Under the pieces are notes generated by a model. The model was not told the origin of the DNA and did no database searches. It saw only the letters and a list, made by a program, of their open reading frames with translations. DNA of 64,000 nucleotides from Isotricha intestinalis (lineage: Eukaryota; Ciliophora; Litostomatea; Vestibuliferida; Isotrichidae): contig JAJJLU010003472.1 of the NCBI GenBank assembly GCA_023807065.1, positions 1 to 64,000 on the forward strand, in the 5' to 3' direction. The position numbers and the translations under genes were made by a program. Shown piece by piece: positions 53,101 through 61,821 of the stretch; within the stretch, counting starts at the first letter, position 1, and every line of letters begins with the position of its first letter.

Positions 53101-56100
53101 GGATTGTTATTTACTTTAAATGGAACAAAATTAAATCCAATTAATGAAAATAATAATAATATAAATAATAATACAATAAGTTTAATAATTAAGAACAATT
53201 ACTTTACAAATGATGGTAACGAAAAAAAAATAGAGGTTCCGAAAAACATAATTATAAGTGATTTAAAACAAAATATTATTGAAAATGTAATTTGTCCTAA
53301 TAATTCAAATTCAATAGTAAATATTGATCAATTAAAAAAAAGTATATATCAAACAGGAATAATGCTTCAAAGTAAAGGGAAAATATTAAAAGATAATTTT
53401 AAATTATTTGATTATAATTTAGAAGATAATTCAAGAATAATAGTATTTAAAGATGATCCTGTATTTAAAGGAGGAGAAATAAATGATCAAATAATACAAA
53501 ATGGATTAATGCAACTTAAAAATATTTTTGATTATATAGAAGATGAAATTTTAATAGAAGCTTTAAAAAAAAATAATGGTTTAATTGATGATACTATAAT
53601 TTATTTAGCTGATGAAAATCAAAATCATATTGAAGATTTAAGAAGAGAAATTGAAGAAAGAAAAAAAAAGAAATTTGATAATATCATTGAAAATGAAAAT
53701 AAAAATAATTTATATTTCACTGAAGCAAATATAAATTTATTATTATCTTTATTAGATATAAATGATAAATCTATTAATTTTTTTGTTTGGAGATTATTTT
53801 CTGAAGTTCAATTTCCTGAATCAATATTGAAAATTATTTTGACAAAAAATTATCAAGAAATTTTTGATAGTAAAAAAAAGAAAAACCAATTATTACTTTT
53901 AATAAAATTAATTAATAGTATAATTTTTAAAGATGATTATTATACTTTAATCAATTTAGACTCAGAAAAAAGAAATGAATGGATTAATGATTTAATAAAT
54001 AATAAAGAAAATATGAAAATACTCATAAATTTTATATCTTCAATTTTAGATAAAACTGAATCACATTATGGAATTGAATTAAATATTTTATTTATTGTAT
54101 TAAATTGGTTAAGTGAAATTATTTGTAAAAGAATAGATTATATTTCTGATAATAATTTAAAAAAACAATTATCAGATATTATTGATGAATTTTATGAAAA
54201 AAAAGAAATTACTTTTAGTTTAATTAATAATAATGTTTTAAATAGTTTTAATGATATTTTAAAAGAAAATAAATTAGATGAAATTTTATGGAATTTAATA
54301 AATAAATTAGATGAAAAATTAAATAATAATAATGATGAATTAATTGAAAAAATATTTATTGATTTATTTAATATTTTAATTTTATATTCAGGAATGAATT
54401 TTGATATTATAAATCCACTTTTAATCAAAGAATATAACACAAATATAATAATTAACTTATTATTTTCATGTAAAAGAAAAAATATAAGAAAAAATGCATA
54501 TAACTTTTTTTATAGTGTATTATATATTTTACAACAAATATCTTTTGAACAAGATAATAGTATTAATGCCAAAAATTCAAGAGAAATTGTAGTATTACAT
54601 ATAATAAATAATTATAAAAAATTATTTAATACTGAAGTAGTTTATTCTGAATATTTTATTTTATTACTTGGAGATATGATTTCAAAGTCTGAAGAATATT
54701 TAAAAGATAAATCACTGATTGATTTTAAATATTTAACTCAATATGTAATTCAATCTATTGTTTCAATATCTGAATTAGATATAATTAATGAAGATAAATT
54801 AGAAAGTTATCTTCATTTATTAAAATTTTTATGTCGAGAAGATATTATCAAAGAGTGTTTAAAAGAAAATTTCGAGAATAATAAAAATAATTTATTACAA
54901 ACTCTTTTAGATTGTTTATTTTCATTAAATTCATCTAATTCCTATAAAAATTTTTTATATAAATATAAAATTAATAGTGTAAGAAATCACTCTTATGATT
55001 TATTATTAACATTTCAAAAAATTAATCCAATATATTCTAAATTTATTCTTGATAAAGTAATGTCTCAATTTAATAATTTTGAATTAAATGAAAATTATAT
55101 CAATGAAGTTGATATTCCATTTAGAGATAAAGAAGATAAATTAATTGGATTAAGAAATTATGGTGCAACGTGTTATTTGAATAGTCTTTTTCAACAATTT
55201 TTTATGAATCCTTCTTTTAATCATATATTATATAAATTTGAAATAGAAAAGGAAAATTCAGAATTTTCAGTGATTTCCAATATGCAAATTGCATTTGAAA
55301 ATTTAAGAGAATCATGGAAGAAATATTATACATTAATTAATTTTATAAAATCATTTAAATGTGCATTTAATGGAGAACCAATAAATGTAAAAATACAACA
55401 AGATTCAGATGAATTTTTAGCAATATTATGTGATGAAATAGAAAAAGAAGGTAAAAAATATAATATGGAAAATTGTTTAGAAGAATCTTTTAAAGGAAAA
55501 ATTTCAAATGAAATTGTATCTTTAGAAAAAGAATATCCTTATTATTCATGTACAGATGAACCTTTTGTAAAAATAACATTAGATATTAAAGGTCATAGAA
55601 CTTTAGAAGAAGCACTTGATTATTTTATTAAAGAAGAAATTTTAGAAGGTGAAAATAAATATTTTGTTGATAAATATAATAAAAAAATTTCAATAAGTAA
55701 AAGATGTTCTATTAAAAAAATGAGTAACACTGTAATAATTCATTTAAAAAGATTTGAATTTGATTATTATACTTTCACAAATAATAAATTAAATGATTAT
55801 TTACAATTTCCAAAAGAGATTAATTTTAAAAAATGGACAAAAGCTTTTTTAAATGTAAATACAAAAAATGAATCAAAAATAACAGAAGAAGAAAAAGAAA
55901 ATTTAATAGAAAATAAATTAGAATATCAATTAACTGGAATTTTAGTTCATTCTGGATCTACTCTTGCTTCAGGTCATTATTATTCTTTTATTATGAATCA
56001 AGAAAATGGAGAATGGTATAAATTTGATGATACAAAAATTTCTAGTTTTGATATTAAGAATATTGAATATGAATGTTTTGGAGATGATAAAGAAAATAAT

Positions 56101-56637
56101 AATAATAATAATAACTTTTATAATTTTCAAAATTGTCATAATGCTTATTTATTGTTTTATACTAGAAAAGAAAACTTAAATTGTAAGAAATTTAAAGATG
56201 AAATTAAAGTAAATGAAGAAGTTATTAATAAAATGAAAAAAGAGAATGAAGATTTTTTAAAAATGAAAATATTTGTAAATAATGATTTTTATAAATTTTA
56301 TAAAAATTTAATTGAATATGAAGTTAAAATGGGAAACAAAGAATTATCAGAAAAATATGAAAATTATTTAATGAAAATAAAAATGGATAATGAAGTAAAA
56401 GAATTAGTAGATTCAGTGATTTATTCAAATAAAGAAAATTCAAATGGAAATCAGACACCAAAAAATATAAAAGAAATATATGAAAAATGTAAAGAAGAAG
56501 TAATTCTAAGAAATAATAAAATAGAAGAAGAAAAGAACATAAAGATTCCAGAACAAATTAAAAAATTAGAAAAAATTCCTCAAATACCAGAAGAAATATT
56601 ATCCAAATTTTTACTTTATTATTATACAAAACAATAA
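50158..56637 (+). CDS. Giant ubiquitin-specific protease (USP9X/USP24/USP34-like)
   Basis: A 2159-residue cysteine deubiquitinase that would remove ubiquitin from substrates. The catalytic domain lies at about residues 1658-2015. The Cys box is GLRNYGATCYLNSLFQQFF (nucleophile Cys1672), QQDSDEFL follows, and the His box is VHSGSTLASGHYYSFI (His1940), then WYKFDDTKIS. Both catalytic positions are intact. The 1650-residue N-terminal part is helical and armadillo-like, interrupted by an Asn/Glu-rich linker near residues 660-740. It contains a ubiquitin-like fold at about 1006-1098 (DLKQNIIENV ... GIMLQSKGKIL) and a UBA-like helix bundle at about 1120-1153 (NNGLIDDTIIYLAD). This architecture is that of the USP9X/USP24/USP34 group. 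A basic coiled tail follows the catalytic domain. The N-terminal 90 residues are low complexity. Confidence 0.92.
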   Translation: MENENIKNENENSETNEKTEETNSEKNENQNLIEDINTNSNQEKDLNLNNANKIQYDPLNNENNEINTNINIQNNNPNENDFINYLNDLENISEYMDVEAYNKVFINRIVPDMNIVLNTSVSPNAINYIKKIFYFILKYLKIRLNYLKIMTNEEIFLILKIILPNNKIYIFNNFYQNDIQSINILEQNILFPILQTLCPQMNHIGNSYKKIMNTCVLYKYILEFLYQENFLNKFYEEILIKPEIEMIFFCNCYYSLSSCFYYYDKEYLLKDNLTIKYIKLMNQRYDYLLLNEIKDNKTEMVVILYNKLMIDLNIINKVYLDLKDEYLDDFKCFLSKDLEYSYKYLKSNNLETRISGISFLSNLCVNIENNQIFSQYDNYQEIIELKKECFLNFLFKIDFYNLIFGENIHEAILSRASPLLVFLYKNNKLSSEDITNLWKFYQEKHQSIGESILKVFSELIHVFSNEHSNFVLKIISDMNYKDINEHTLKILENFNFVNVRNENLLRILFKFSNENSYYSGLAVNVILKCRILLCNILLKKEYKNDLVKFVKKCIYGIGCNNIVNTYLSLLDTLLKNIKLNDKKEIYQAFHQSIEDYTSLIKYLDTKLTLTSTILYSLIDIKKEILFFSSEIDNIQKNIINRKNDVENLLNVNDIMNDYDEHRFNLENENPKINEEVHNQNNNINNNQNQHNNLDLTQSTEKTLEDNNQIDIDNENIDMNENENSFSSISTDISNIEKTKRIIIQNFIDSYQKELQLKDFSLKDNYDFVFRKLKLNFQGQNYYSFITLLLSFLKSLIFTSSLTLTKQQIEFLYIILVKQRVDENEANIFYNFFSEIIKYQFLSKSNFLYEENICYLCLDLFYKDDTLLNVTYPAFDLIKNFFIYINSIHNNIMFNTNSNRIVSINKFDCLSSFKTIWRIYLLTTNEKIAEESLLLLNNIVSIVSKNIDDRKMLFDDIFKELSIYQTYVLKYPEFKLIINKLLGLLFTLNGTKLNPINENNNNINNNTISLIIKNNYFTNDGNEKKIEVPKNIIISDLKQNIIENVICPNNSNSIVNIDQLKKSIYQTGIMLQSKGKILKDNFKLFDYNLEDNSRIIVFKDDPVFKGGEINDQIIQNGLMQLKNIFDYIEDEILIEALKKNNGLIDDTIIYLADENQNHIEDLRREIEERKKKKFDNIIENENKNNLYFTEANINLLLSLLDINDKSINFFVWRLFSEVQFPESILKIILTKNYQEIFDSKKKKNQLLLLIKLINSIIFKDDYYTLINLDSEKRNEWINDLINNKENMKILINFISSILDKTESHYGIELNILFIVLNWLSEIICKRIDYISDNNLKKQLSDIIDEFYEKKEITFSLINNNVLNSFNDILKENKLDEILWNLINKLDEKLNNNNDELIEKIFIDLFNILILYSGMNFDIINPLLIKEYNTNIIINLLFSCKRKNIRKNAYNFFYSVLYILQQISFEQDNSINAKNSREIVVLHIINNYKKLFNTEVVYSEYFILLLGDMISKSEEYLKDKSLIDFKYLTQYVIQSIVSISELDIINEDKLESYLHLLKFLCREDIIKECLKENFENNKNNLLQTLLDCLFSLNSSNSYKNFLYKYKINSVRNHSYDLLLTFQKINPIYSKFILDKVMSQFNNFELNENYINEVDIPFRDKEDKLIGLRNYGATCYLNSLFQQFFMNPSFNHILYKFEIEKENSEFSVISNMQIAFENLRESWKKYYTLINFIKSFKCAFNGEPINVKIQQDSDEFLAILCDEIEKEGKKYNMENCLEESFKGKISNEIVSLEKEYPYYSCTDEPFVKITLDIKGHRTLEEALDYFIKEEILEGENKYFVDKYNKKISISKRCSIKKMSNTVIIHLKRFEFDYYTFTNNKLNDYLQFPKEINFKKWTKAFLNVNTKNESKITEEEKENLIENKLEYQLTGILVHSGSTLASGHYYSFIMNQENGEWYKFDDTKISSFDIKNIEYECFGDDKENNNNNNNFYNFQNCHNAYLLFYTRKENLNCKKFKDEIKVNEEVINKMKKENEDFLKMKIFVNNDFYKFYKNLIEYEVKMGNKELSEKYENYLMKIKMDNEVKELVDSVIYSNKENSNGNQTPKNIKEIYEKCKEEVILRNNKIEEEKNIKIPEQIKKLEKIPQIPEEILSKFLLYYYTKQ

Positions 56638-56733
56638 TAAATAAATAATTATAATAATAAATAAAAATGAAAAGTATTTATAAAATATTTTTTTAAATGA
56701 AATATATTTTATAATTTATTTAAATTAAAAATC

Positions 56734-57816
56734 ATGAATAATATTCTTTCGATATTAGAATGTTGTAGTCATCCAAAAATAAATGTAAATAACGAAACAT
56801 TAATTCATCAATCATCAACTAAAAAAATTACTGAAAGACCAAAAGCAAATAAATTATTTGAAAATAAAACAAATGAAAATAAATTAAAGATTAAAAAAGA
56901 AAATCCATTTGAAAATAATAATGAAACAAGAGCATCAAATGAATTAATATCTCCTCGTTTTATTGAAGATGGAAAATATGAAATGAGTTCAAAACTGTCA
57001 TATAAATCAAAAGATAATAATTTAAACATTTCTTCATCTTTTATTTCATTTTCAAATTTCCCTATTCAAATGTCTCCTCCGATTGAAAAAGATAATAAAG
57101 GAGTAATTGGTCCTAAATTATTATTATCTGGAGAATTATTTTATGGAAAAGAAATAATAATAAGTTGTGATGGAATGATTAATGGTTTAAGGAATAAAAA
57201 AGATAGTCAAACTTTTTTTGGATTAAATGATTCTGTTGATTATAAAGGAACTTTTTATAATGATTTTGTTATTAATTATATAATGGAAAATGATAATGAT
57301 AATCTTATGAAAAAAAAAAAATTTTCAACTGGAAGAGTTTTTAATATTTCTTTTCATAAAAATACAAAAGATTATAATCTTTATATGATACATGATTCAC
57401 TTATTATATATTATGAAATCAATGATTTTGTTTATTTCAAAAATGATAGAGATTATTATTTATTATTAGGAAATATATTTATAACAATAATAACGAAAAA
57501 AATAAATAATTTAAAAGGAATAGAAATAGAAATTGAAAATGAAGAAAATAAAAATCAAATATATACATTTATAGAAAATGAATGTCCAATAACAATAGGA
57601 AGAACTAATTGTAAAATTACAATTCCAAAACCTTCAATTTCTAAAGTTCATGGTATAATAGAATTTTCAAAAGAATGTAATATGTTTTATTATAAAGATA
57701 CTGGAAGTACAAATGGTTCTATTTTATTAGTTAAAGAAGATGATTATTTAAAATTAAAAGGAGAAATGAATTTTAAATTAGAAAATATTCCATTTAAAAT
57801 TATGGAGTTACCTTAA
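56734..57816 (+). CDS. FHA-domain protein
   Basis: A 360-residue protein whose C-terminal 80 residues form a forkhead-associated domain: ECPITIGRTNCKITIPKPSI, then SKVHGIIEF and KDTGSTNGSILLV (about residues 283-335). FHA domains bind phosphothreonine peptides. The critical GR, S-x-x-H and STNG motifs are all present, so binding should be functional. A preceding beta-rich region (about 115-275, GPKLLLSGELFYGKEIIISC) is unrecognised. The N-terminal 100 residues are disordered. No kinase or nuclease domain is fused, so it probably acts as an adaptor. It follows the USP gene by 96 bases on the same strand. Confidence 0.85.
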   Translation: MNNILSILECCSHPKINVNNETLIHQSSTKKITERPKANKLFENKTNENKLKIKKENPFENNNETRASNELISPRFIEDGKYEMSSKLSYKSKDNNLNISSSFISFSNFPIQMSPPIEKDNKGVIGPKLLLSGELFYGKEIIISCDGMINGLRNKKDSQTFFGLNDSVDYKGTFYNDFVINYIMENDNDNLMKKKKFSTGRVFNISFHKNTKDYNLYMIHDSLIIYYEINDFVYFKNDRDYYLLLGNIFITIITKKINNLKGIEIEIENEENKNQIYTFIENECPITIGRTNCKITIPKPSISKVHGIIEFSKECNMFYYKDTGSTNGSILLVKEDDYLKLKGEMNFKLENIPFKIMELP

Positions 57817-57943
57817 ATATTATTTTTAATTATATAAATAAAAGTAGTAGTGTAATATTTTTTAATTATATAGAAATTATAAAAAACTAAATTTATTCAA
57901 TTTTATATCCTGAAAAATATTTTTATTTAAGAATACTTTTTTT

Positions 57944-58407
57944 TTATACAAGAACTCCCCCACTTTCTTTATTTTCTTTATTATCTTTTTTATCCTCATT
58001 TTTCTTAGCACTATTTTCTCTAAGAATATCACCATATTTCTTTTCAAATTGAGTTAAAATATCTTCTTGTTGTTTCATAGATTTATTAACAACATCTAAA
58101 GTTGCTTTAATATTTGAAATTTCAACTGAAAGATCTTTTTTAACAGTTGCTAAGTCTTTTTCAACTAACACTCCTCCAATTTTTCTAAAACATCTTCTAT
58201 CATCTGTTAATTTTTCTATTGTTGATGCTACTAAACTAATTTATTTTAAATTATTAAATTATATATTTACTTATGTTCTACTAATTCTTGTTCAATTTCT
58301 AATGCTTTTTGAAAGAAAAGAGTATATTTTTGCTTAGTTTCATTATATTTTTTAATTATTTCATTATTTGTTGGCTCTTTTGGTACTTCTTTTTTTTCTT
58401 CAGACAT
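57944..58407 (-). CDS. PFDN2: Prefoldin subunit 2
   Basis: Subunit of the hexameric prefoldin chaperone that delivers nascent actin and tubulin to the CCT chaperonin. The gene has two exons (complement 58407-58271 and 58235-57944) giving 142 residues. Splicing creates VEHNLVASTIEKLTDDRRCF followed by RKIGGVLVEKDL, which aligns with the conserved human PFDN2 region (NEHSLVIDTL ... GGVLVERTV). The two flanking helices form the usual prefoldin coiled-coil tentacles. The length fits the family (about 110-155). The C-terminal tail is charged (KKNEDKKDNKENKE). Without the intron the gene would seem to begin at an internal Met and lose its first helix. Confidence 0.93.
58236..58270 (-). other. 35-base spliceosomal intron in the prefoldin gene
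   Basis: On the minus strand it begins GTAAATATAT and ends AAATTAG. It is 35 bases long and not a multiple of three, so retention shifts the frame. The splice junction is fixed by conserved prefoldin residues on both sides (EH then NLV). Confidence 0.9.
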
Positions 58408-58514
58408 GAATTTAATATCAAATTTTCAAAAAAAATTATTTTAAAAAATTTCAAAAAAAAAAAAAATTATCAAAATAAAAATTTTTCTTTTTCAAAAAAT
58501 CAAAAAAAAATTAT

Positions 58515-59024
58515 TTAAACAACAGAATCTAAACTAGCATGAACTTTAGATCTTGATTCAGAGCAATTCAAAGAAGAATTTCTATACATTAAATTACCAC
58601 ATTCTTTAGTAAATCTAGTATTTTTAGGATACCATTTATCAGGTAATTCCAAATCATTAGGTTTCATTTTTCCATAAGTTTCATTAGTAGTAATATATAA
58701 ACTTTTTGGTTTTTCATGTCCTTCATTAGGATAATGAAAATCATCAGCTTTGAAAGGAAATTTTTTTGCAATAATTGCATTTTTATCATATTTATATTTT
58801 TCATTAACTTCACTATTGTGAGCAGCTAAATTTGGATTCATCATTTGTTCCATTTGTTGCATTTGTCCTCTTCTTTTACTTTTATAACATTTTTCCAAAT
58901 ATTCTAATTTAATTGCATCTTCACGAAGTTGTTCAAATGTTTTTTCTCCATCTACTAACCAACCTTTACCATAATCTTCATATGTTGTATGATATATTGC
59001 ATTATCTATAATTTGAGGTTGCAT
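58515..59024 (-). CDS. PIERCE1/2-family ciliary microtubule inner protein
   Basis: A 169-residue protein whose C-terminal 60 residues match the PIERCE (piercer of microtubule wall; C9orf116/C15orf65) domain: LYITTNETYGKMKPN, then DKWYPKNTRFTKECGNLMYR and NSSLNCSESRSKVH. This corresponds to the family pattern of Tyr-Gly, Pro-x-x-Phe and a terminal Tyr-x-x-x-x-Leu-Asn...Arg-Ser-Arg. PIERCE proteins pass through the wall of ciliary doublet microtubules and link inner proteins to the outer dynein arm docking complex. The N-terminal 100 residues (YEDYGKGWLVDGEKTFEQLR) are lineage-specific and partly helical. Assignment rests on the C-terminal motif, which I regard as good. It indicates a motile-cilium organism. 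Confidence 0.75.
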   Translation of the reverse strand: MQPQIIDNAIYHTTYEDYGKGWLVDGEKTFEQLREDAIKLEYLEKCYKSKRRGQMQQMEQMMNPNLAAHNSEVNEKYKYDKNAIIAKKFPFKADDFHYPNEGHEKPKSLYITTNETYGKMKPNDLELPDKWYPKNTRFTKECGNLMYRNSSLNCSESRSKVHASLDSVV

Positions 59025-59133
59025 TTTTATTTTATAAATTTTTATTTTATTTTAATTATTAACAAATAAAAATAATCACTATATTTAAAAAATATGAAAT
59101 TATTATTCTATATAAAACACTACTTAAATTAAT

Positions 59134-61419
59134 TTAATTTCCTTTAGAATGTGCTTTTAAACATTCTTTGCAAGTGAAATTTATTTTAATTAATTCATTT
59201 TCACTCATATTTTTTAATTCTGGAACACATTTTGGATGAAACCATCCTCCATAAGAACCAACACATTCATCTTCATATTGACAACATATCATAAATTCTC
59301 CATAACATTTTCTTTTACAATAACAATAAATATTATTATCTTCATTATATTGTTTAATTACTTTTTCTCCATTTTTATCTGTTAAAATTTCTACTGTTAC
59401 CATATTATTTAATACTATTTCTTTAAATTTATTTTCATTTGGAACTAAACTTAAATAAAAGTCTCTTTTATTATTATTATCAATATTCATTTTTTCCCAT
59501 GGAAAATCTTCACTTAAAGTGTCTTCATAATTTATTGTTATATAATCAATTTCTGGTAAAATAGAATATTTTATTTCATTGTTTTCTTTTTCTATTTTCA
59601 AATTTATTTTCTTTGAATTTGATATTTTTAGACATAATAATTGAAACTCTTCTATAAATTTTTTATCATAAGGAGTTAATTGAACTTCTCTTATAAAAGG
59701 AACATTTTTTCTATCTGATTCTGAATTATTTGTTGATATATTTGATTGGTTCTTAATTTCTATTTGAATTAAATCTTTTATTTCTCCATTTAATTCTTTT
59801 AATAATTTATTATTTGGATGTATTTCAATTAAATTTTTTCCATATTCTCTTTCATAACTTTTATATATACGACTTAAAAAATCAGAAAATTGTTTAATTT
59901 CAACAGCTTTATTCTTGTAAATTTTTTTCAAAATTTTAACTAATTTTAAAGGAGGATGTTCAAAACAATAGAAATTATAATTAAGAACTTTTTTTTCATT
60001 TTCAATTTCTAAACAATAACCATTAATTCTAGCACATTCAGGATGGCATCTAAAATTACATTTAGGATAATTACATTTAATAGTAGGACCATAAAATCTT
60101 TTATTACAAATATTACATAATTCACAAAATTGTTCAAATTTAATAGTATCAATTAATCTAATTCCACTTTTTTCATCAAAATCAGTGAAAAAAATACTAG
60201 GATTCCATAAAGCACAAGATAAATGAACCCAAACATTTTCAATATTATCAAAAGAATCAGAAGGAATAACACAAGTAGAATTAATTTTATTAATTTCTTT
60301 TCCATTTCTTAAGTCTTTTAATTTTTTAACAAAAATACAATCATTAGGCAAATTAGCTTGTTTCATAGCTCCTCCTTTACAAGGACATAAAATACATTCT
60401 AAATTATATGATATATTTTTATTTTTAAATTTTTTACAAGAATCACAAATCCAATTTTCAACTGAATCTGTTAATATACCATAACAAGATTGATGAACTG
60501 TGACTGAACATTCATCACATTCATATATTAATTGATTATCATCTAAATCTCCATTATTACATATATTACAAATCCAATCTTCACTTTCTTTTGTTCTTTT
60601 TAATTCAGAAACAAAATCAAATATTTTTTTATCTGATTTTTTCTTTAAATTATTTCTTAAGGAATGAGATAAAAGATAAGAACAAAATTTATTTATTGGT
60701 TCTGATAATATTAATGAAGTATCTTTTAATAGAGAATATTCATTAAAGTAAAAGTTGAAATTTTTCTTTTGGGAATCTAAGAAAGAAAAAAAATCTGTTT
60801 TATCTATAAATGAATTTTCTTTTTCAATATTTGAAATATAACAAATATTTAATTTTTGATGTAAATTTCTAATTTTGTTTTTATTTATTTCTGATATTTT
60901 CATTAATTCTTTTTGAACAAAAGATTCAATTTCATTTAGTTTAACACTATTAGAATCAAGGGAAGATGTATTAATTAAATGATTATTATTTTCAGATTTT
61001 TCTTTTTCAACAATTTGATATAAATCTTCAATTAATTCTATTTTAATTTTTTCTAAACTATTCCTTTTAATATTTATAGTTTCATTTTCTCCTTTAAAAG
61101 AAGATAAAATTTGAATAAGTTCTTTTTCATTAATATCATAAATTTTTTCTATATCTTTTGGAAAGTAAATTGAAGAATAAAGAAACCAAAGTGAATCTGA
61201 AAAAAGATGTTCTAAAATTTTTTGATTTTCTTTTATAAATTTATCATCCCAGTCAAAGGAAAAAATATGTTTGTAAATCCAAGATATATTTTCATACTCA
61301 TTTTTTAACTCATTAGTTATCATTGGTCTAAAAATTGAATTATCAAATGGATTTGGAGAATAATGTTTTTTACCTAAAAATGAGGGAAATAAAGTTTGAC
61401 TGAATTGTCTATTATCCAT
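59134..61419 (-). CDS. PHD-zinc-knuckle-PHD (JADE/BRPF/AF10-type) chromatin protein
   Basis: A 761-residue putative histone reader. The PZP module lies at about residues 283-490: first PHD (WICNICNNGDLDDNQLIYEC, then WICDSCKKF), zinc knuckle (CILCPCKGGAMKQA; VWVHLSCALWNP), and extended PHD (CNICNKRFYGPTIKCNYPKC, FRCHPECARINGYCLE). This module in JADE/BRPF proteins reads the histone H3 tail and scaffolds MYST acetyltransferases. A fourth zinc finger at about 696-750 (YCYCKRKCYGEFMICC ... WFHPKCV ... CKEC) resembles an ING-like methyl-lysine-reading PHD; this combination is less usual. No bromodomain or PWWP is present. The N-terminal 270 residues are helical and unrecognised. It is divergent from the second TmcB-like gene. 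Confidence 0.85.
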   Translation of the reverse strand: MDNRQFSQTLFPSFLGKKHYSPNPFDNSIFRPMITNELKNEYENISWIYKHIFSFDWDDKFIKENQKILEHLFSDSLWFLYSSIYFPKDIEKIYDINEKELIQILSSFKGENETINIKRNSLEKIKIELIEDLYQIVEKEKSENNNHLINTSSLDSNSVKLNEIESFVQKELMKISEINKNKIRNLHQKLNICYISNIEKENSFIDKTDFFSFLDSQKKNFNFYFNEYSLLKDTSLILSEPINKFCSYLLSHSLRNNLKKKSDKKIFDFVSELKRTKESEDWICNICNNGDLDDNQLIYECDECSVTVHQSCYGILTDSVENWICDSCKKFKNKNISYNLECILCPCKGGAMKQANLPNDCIFVKKLKDLRNGKEINKINSTCVIPSDSFDNIENVWVHLSCALWNPSIFFTDFDEKSGIRLIDTIKFEQFCELCNICNKRFYGPTIKCNYPKCNFRCHPECARINGYCLEIENEKKVLNYNFYCFEHPPLKLVKILKKIYKNKAVEIKQFSDFLSRIYKSYEREYGKNLIEIHPNNKLLKELNGEIKDLIQIEIKNQSNISTNNSESDRKNVPFIREVQLTPYDKKFIEEFQLLCLKISNSKKINLKIEKENNEIKYSILPEIDYITINYEDTLSEDFPWEKMNIDNNNKRDFYLSLVPNENKFKEIVLNNMVTVEILTDKNGEKVIKQYNEDNNIYCYCKRKCYGEFMICCQYEDECVGSYGGWFHPKCVPELKNMSENELIKINFTCKECLKAHSKGN

Positions 61420-61821
61420 AAATTTATTTTTTAATATAAGTTAAATATTTAAGTATATAATAATCCATTTTTATTTAAAATTTAAAAATCTTTTTTAAGA
61501 TAAAATATGCTTTATTCCTTTAATTTCTTTATCATTTCCTTTCAATGTTTATTCGCCTTTAAATACTTTATATTTGATTTTATATTTTTCTAAATTTAAA
61601 CAAATAAATTATGTACCAATAAATACAATTATTTATAATATGAGATTAGTTTTTTTTATAAAAAAATTGAATGAATATAACATTCAGAGTTTATTAATTT
61701 TATTTTTTGATAGAAATAACCTTTATATTTATAATTAAAGATAATGTATTTTATTTTTAAAAATTTTTTAATTTTTTTAAACAGAATTAGATTATAATTC
61801 TTTCTATATATTTTAAATTAA
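61420..61821. other. Divergent intergenic spacer, 402 bases
   Basis: AT-rich spacer between the PHD gene (-) and the second TmcB-like gene (+), so it should hold both promoters. No ORF or RNA gene recognised. Confidence 0.4.
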
